A stretch of DNA of 64,000 bases from Lachnospiraceae bacterium (lineage in GTDB: Bacteria; Bacillota; Clostridia; Lachnospirales; Lachnospiraceae), in the NCBI GenBank assembly GCA_017500935.1, contig JAFVXW010000016.1, positions 124,001 to 188,000 of the forward strand, written 5' to 3'. A model generated the notes under the pieces. The model searched no databases and had not been told where the DNA came from. It saw only the letters and a list, made by a program, of their open reading frames with translations. This document shows, piece after piece, positions 61,320 to 64,000 of this stretch. A program made the position numbers and the translations under genes. The number at the start of each line of letters is the position of its first letter. Position 1 is the stretch's first letter.

Positions 61320-64000
61320 ATGAACGTATTGACAGGACCCTTGCGGGAACTGGCGGAATTTGAACAGGGGCGGTCGCTTTTTTTAAAAGAGCAGGCCGCT
61401 GTTGGTTTTTCCGGCTTGTATGATTCCCAGAAACTGCATATGATAGCGGGACTTTCAGAGGATTTTCCGATGAAAGTCATTTTGACGTTCAGCGATAAGC
61501 GGGCGCGGGAAATCTGTGAAGAATACCGGCTGTATGACCGCAGCGCCGTGTGTTATCCGGGGCGTGACCTGATCTTTTATCAGGCGGATGTGGCTGGCGG
61601 TGAGCTGACCAGAGAACGTATGAAAACGCTGCGCGGCATTTTGGAGGGGCGCCCCATGACGGTGGTGACCACCCTTTCTGCGCTGATGACGCCGCAGATA
61701 CCGCTTGCAGATATTGCAAAGTTTGTGGTGGAGATCGACAGGCTGACAGAGATTCAGGAAGATGTGCTGACAAAGCGTCTGATCGCCATGGGATATGAAA
61801 AGGTGTATCAGGTGGAGCAGCCCGGACAGTTTAGTGTGCGCGGCGGCATTATCGATATTTTTGATATGACGGAGGAAAACCCGTACCGTGTGGAACTGTG
61901 GGGCGATGAGGTGGATTCCATCCGCAGCTTTGATGTGCTTTCCCAGCGTTCCGTGGAAGATTTGAAAAGAATCTGCATTTATCCGGCAACGGAGCTGATC
62001 CTGTCAGAAGGACAGCGTTATGACGGTTTTCGGAAAATTGAGGCTGAAACAAAGCGCTTTGCCCAGACTTTGCGCGCAGAGTTTAAGACGGAGGAAGCGC
62101 ACCGTATTGAAACCCAGATCCGCGAACTCAAAGAGTCTGCGGTGGAATTTGCGGGCGTGGTGAATCTGGAAAGCTTTGTGCGGTATTTTTATGAGGATAC
62201 GGTATCGTTTCTGCAGTTTTTTGATCCGGCAGAGACAGCCGTTTTTCTGGATGAACCCCAGCGTCTTTCGGAGACAGCATCCGCCATGGAGCTGGAATTT
62301 CAGGAGAGTATGGTGCACCGTATGGAAAAGGGGTATATTCTGCCCGGACAGGCGGACCTTTTATATCCCTTAAAGGAAATTTCAGCATTTCTGACCCGTT
62401 TCAGAATTGCTTCTCTGGCGGCGCTGGAGACAAAGAATCCGCTTTTTAAGCCGGCGCATAAGTTTGAGATCGCGGCAAGAAGCATTGCCTCCTACAACAA
62501 CAGTTTTGAAGCGCTGGTCAAGGATTTAAAACGGTATAAGAAAAACGGCAGCAGGGTTTTGTTTTTATGCAGCTCCCGCACCCGTGCCAGACGTCTGGCA
62601 GCGGATTTACGAGAACTGGAACTGACTGCATTTTACAGTGAAGACAGTGAAAGACAGGTACAGCCCGGCGAAGTGGAGCTTTTTTACGGGCATGTGGAAA
62701 AAGGATTTGAATATCCCCTGATTAAATTTGTGGTGCTTTCTGAGGGGGATGTTTTTGGCGCGCAGAAGAAAAAAGCAAAGAAGAAGCGTCAGTACGAAGG
62801 AACAAAGATCCGTGATTTTGCGGAGCTGAAAGTAGGAGACTATGTGGTGCATGAAAGCCACGGGCTGGGTATTTATCAGGGGATCGAAAAAGTAGAAGTG
62901 GAAAAGGTGGTCAAGGACTACATCAAGATTTCCTACCGGGACGGCGGCAATCTGTATGTGCTGGCAACAGGACTTGACGTGATCCAGAAATATGCTTCCG
63001 CAGACGCGGCTAAAAAGCCCAAGCTTAACAAGCTGGGAACGCAGGAATGGACAAAGACCAAAACAAAGGTGCGTTCTGCGGTGGATGAGGTGGCAAAGGA
63101 TTTGGTGGAGCTTTACGCAAAACGCCAGAACAGCCAGGGATACCAGTTTTCTCCGGATACGGTCTGGCAAAGAGAGTTTGAAGAGATGTTTCCCTTTGAG
63201 GAGACGGAAGATCAGTTAAACGCCATTGCCGCCGCCAAAAAAGACATGGAAAGCACAAAGATCATGGACCGTCTGGTGTGCGGCGACGTGGGCTACGGCA
63301 AGACCGAGATTGCGATCCGTGCGGCATTCAAGGCTGTACAGGACGGAAAACAGGTTGTTTTTCTGGTGCCTACGACCATTCTTGCCCAGCAGCATTACAA
63401 TACATTTGTGCAGCGCATGAAGGAGTTTCCGGTGCGCATTGATCTGTTAAGCAGATTCCGGACACCGGCCCAGCAGAAGGCGACGCTGGAGGATTTAAGA
63501 AAAGGATTTGTGGATATTGTGATCGGTACGCACCGCGTCCTGTCCGCAGATTTAAAATATAAAGATCTGGGGCTTTTGATCATCGATGAGGAACAGCGTT
63601 TTGGCGTGACGCACAAAGAAAAGATCAAAAAAATGAAGGACGATGTGGACGTGCTGACGCTGACGGCGACGCCGATCCCGCGTACGCTGCACATGTCGCT
63701 GGTGGGAATCCGCGATATGAGCGTGCTGGAAGAAGCCCCCAATGACCGCCTGCCGATCCAGACCTATGTCATGGAGCACAACGAGGAAATGGTCCGCGAG
63801 GCCATCGTGAGAGAGCTGTCCCGCGGCGGTCAGGTCTATTACGTGTATAATCGCGTGCACAATATTGCGGATGTGGCAGCGCAGATTCAGCAGCTTGTGC
63901 CGGAAGCCAACGTCTCCTTTGCCCACGGACAGATGCAGGAGCGCGAACTGGAACGTATTATGTATGATTTTATCAACGGTGAGATCGATGTGCTGGTGGC
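61320..64000 (+). CDS. mfd: Transcription-repair coupling factor Mfd (5' part)
   Basis: Removes RNA polymerase stalled at DNA damage and recruits UvrA. The frame is open to the end of the window (about 893 of roughly 1150 residues). Seen: UvrB-like N-terminal domain (VICYPGRDLIFYQ-like SAVCYPGRDLIFYQ near 80, VTTLSALM near 115 and GGIIDIFDM near 175), the RNA polymerase-interacting KOW-like region (FAELKVGDYVVHESHGLGIYQGI near 500), and translocase motifs: Walker A CGDVGYGKTEIAIR near 655, VLVPTTILAQQH-like FLVPTTILAQQH near 680, DEEQRFGV near 758 and TLTATPIPRTLHM near 780. ATG two bases after the pth stop; only a weak site AGAGG precedes it. Confidence 0.95.
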   Translation, partial: MNVLTGPLRELAEFEQGRSLFLKEQAAVGFSGLYDSQKLHMIAGLSEDFPMKVILTFSDKRAREICEEYRLYDRSAVCYPGRDLIFYQADVAGGELTRERMKTLRGILEGRPMTVVTTLSALMTPQIPLADIAKFVVEIDRLTEIQEDVLTKRLIAMGYEKVYQVEQPGQFSVRGGIIDIFDMTEENPYRVELWGDEVDSIRSFDVLSQRSVEDLKRICIYPATELILSEGQRYDGFRKIEAETKRFAQTLRAEFKTEEAHRIETQIRELKESAVEFAGVVNLESFVRYFYEDTVSFLQFFDPAETAVFLDEPQRLSETASAMELEFQESMVHRMEKGYILPGQADLLYPLKEISAFLTRFRIASLAALETKNPLFKPAHKFEIAARSIASYNNSFEALVKDLKRYKKNGSRVLFLCSSRTRARRLAADLRELELTAFYSEDSERQVQPGEVELFYGHVEKGFEYPLIKFVVLSEGDVFGAQKKKAKKKRQYEGTKIRDFAELKVGDYVVHESHGLGIYQGIEKVEVEKVVKDYIKISYRDGGNLYVLATGLDVIQKYASADAAKKPKLNKLGTQEWTKTKTKVRSAVDEVAKDLVELYAKRQNSQGYQFSPDTVWQREFEEMFPFEETEDQLNAIAAAKKDMESTKIMDRLVCGDVGYGKTEIAIRAAFKAVQDGKQVVFLVPTTILAQQHYNTFVQRMKEFPVRIDLLSRFRTPAQQKATLEDLRKGFVDIVIGTHRVLSADLKYKDLGLLIIDEEQRFGVTHKEKIKKMKDDVDVLTLTATPIPRTLHMSLVGIRDMSVLEEAPNDRLPIQTYVMEHNEEMVREAIVRELSRGGQVYYVYNRVHNIADVAAQIQQLVPEANVSFAHGQMQERELERIMYDFINGEIDVLV

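Overview
The window is a gene-dense chromosome segment (one end runs into mfd, the other starts inside a GH78 gene) from a strictly anaerobic, carbohydrate-fermenting Firmicute. A gut Lachnospiraceae (class Clostridia) is the best guess. This rests on pyruvate formate-lyase with its activase and ferredoxin, SpoVG and SleB/CwlD-type cell-wall enzymes, MecA, the DnaD/DnaI primosome, a Na+-type F-ATPase c ring, many cytoplasmic glycosidases, AGGAGG ribosome sites and sigma-A promoters of TTGNNN-17-TATAAT type. No rRNA, tRNA, CRISPR array, prophage or intact insertion sequence was seen.

Layout. 1-4.7 kb: end of a GH78 rhamnosidase, a secreted DNA-entry-type nuclease broken by a poly-G frameshift, a GH36 alpha-galactosidase, and the tail of an Rpn/PD-(D/E)XK nuclease. 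4.7-9.8 kb: divergent GH38 alpha-mannosidase and ribulokinase. 9.8-13.8 kb: gdpP-rplI-dnaB. 13.9-19.5 kb: fermentation block with ferredoxin and pflA on the minus strand, then a DUF1858 protein, a GH39 glycosidase and an unusual split pyruvate formate-lyase on the plus strand. 19.5-28.2 kb: mecA, a promoter-driven gene-free stretch, a run of cell-wall genes (GH18/SH3, CwlD-like amidase, SleB-like hydrolase) interleaved with sua5, rpiB, dCMP deaminase and trpS. 28.3-34.6 kb: a Cthe_2159-like lipoprotein with Met-Pro-Glu-Gly repeats, then an SGNH-GH43/117-like-Nudix-GH36 operon. 34.6-37.4 kb: an unassigned structured RNA, a Smr-less MutS2 and a DUF402 protein. 37.6-44.8 kb: the complete ATP synthase operon. 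44.9-52.7 kb: MoxR-DUF58-DUF4129 operon, a methyltransferase and a large exported protein with a C39-like tail. 52.7-58.4 kb: preQ1-I riboswitch and queT, then prs, dnaI, dnaD and murC on the minus strand with a cluster of DnaA-box-like 9-mers between dnaD and murC. 58.6-64 kb: spoVG, VTC/DUF4956 pair, pth and mfd.

The most unusual system is the PFL locus at 16.7-19.5 kb. The catalytic gene stops exactly where the glycyl-radical domain should begin. That domain is encoded two genes downstream as a free 80-residue protein with its own ribosome site. Between them lies a 66-residue protein that aligns without gaps to the start of the glycyl-radical domain but ends in a four-cysteine tail instead of the radical loop. 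A GNRA-capped hairpin separates the last two cistrons. If expressed as read, PFL here is a two- or three-polypeptide enzyme. Second in interest are the DnaA-box cluster upstream of dnaD-dnaI-prs, the multibranched RNA at 34.7-34.9 kb, and the Na+-binding signature of AtpE.
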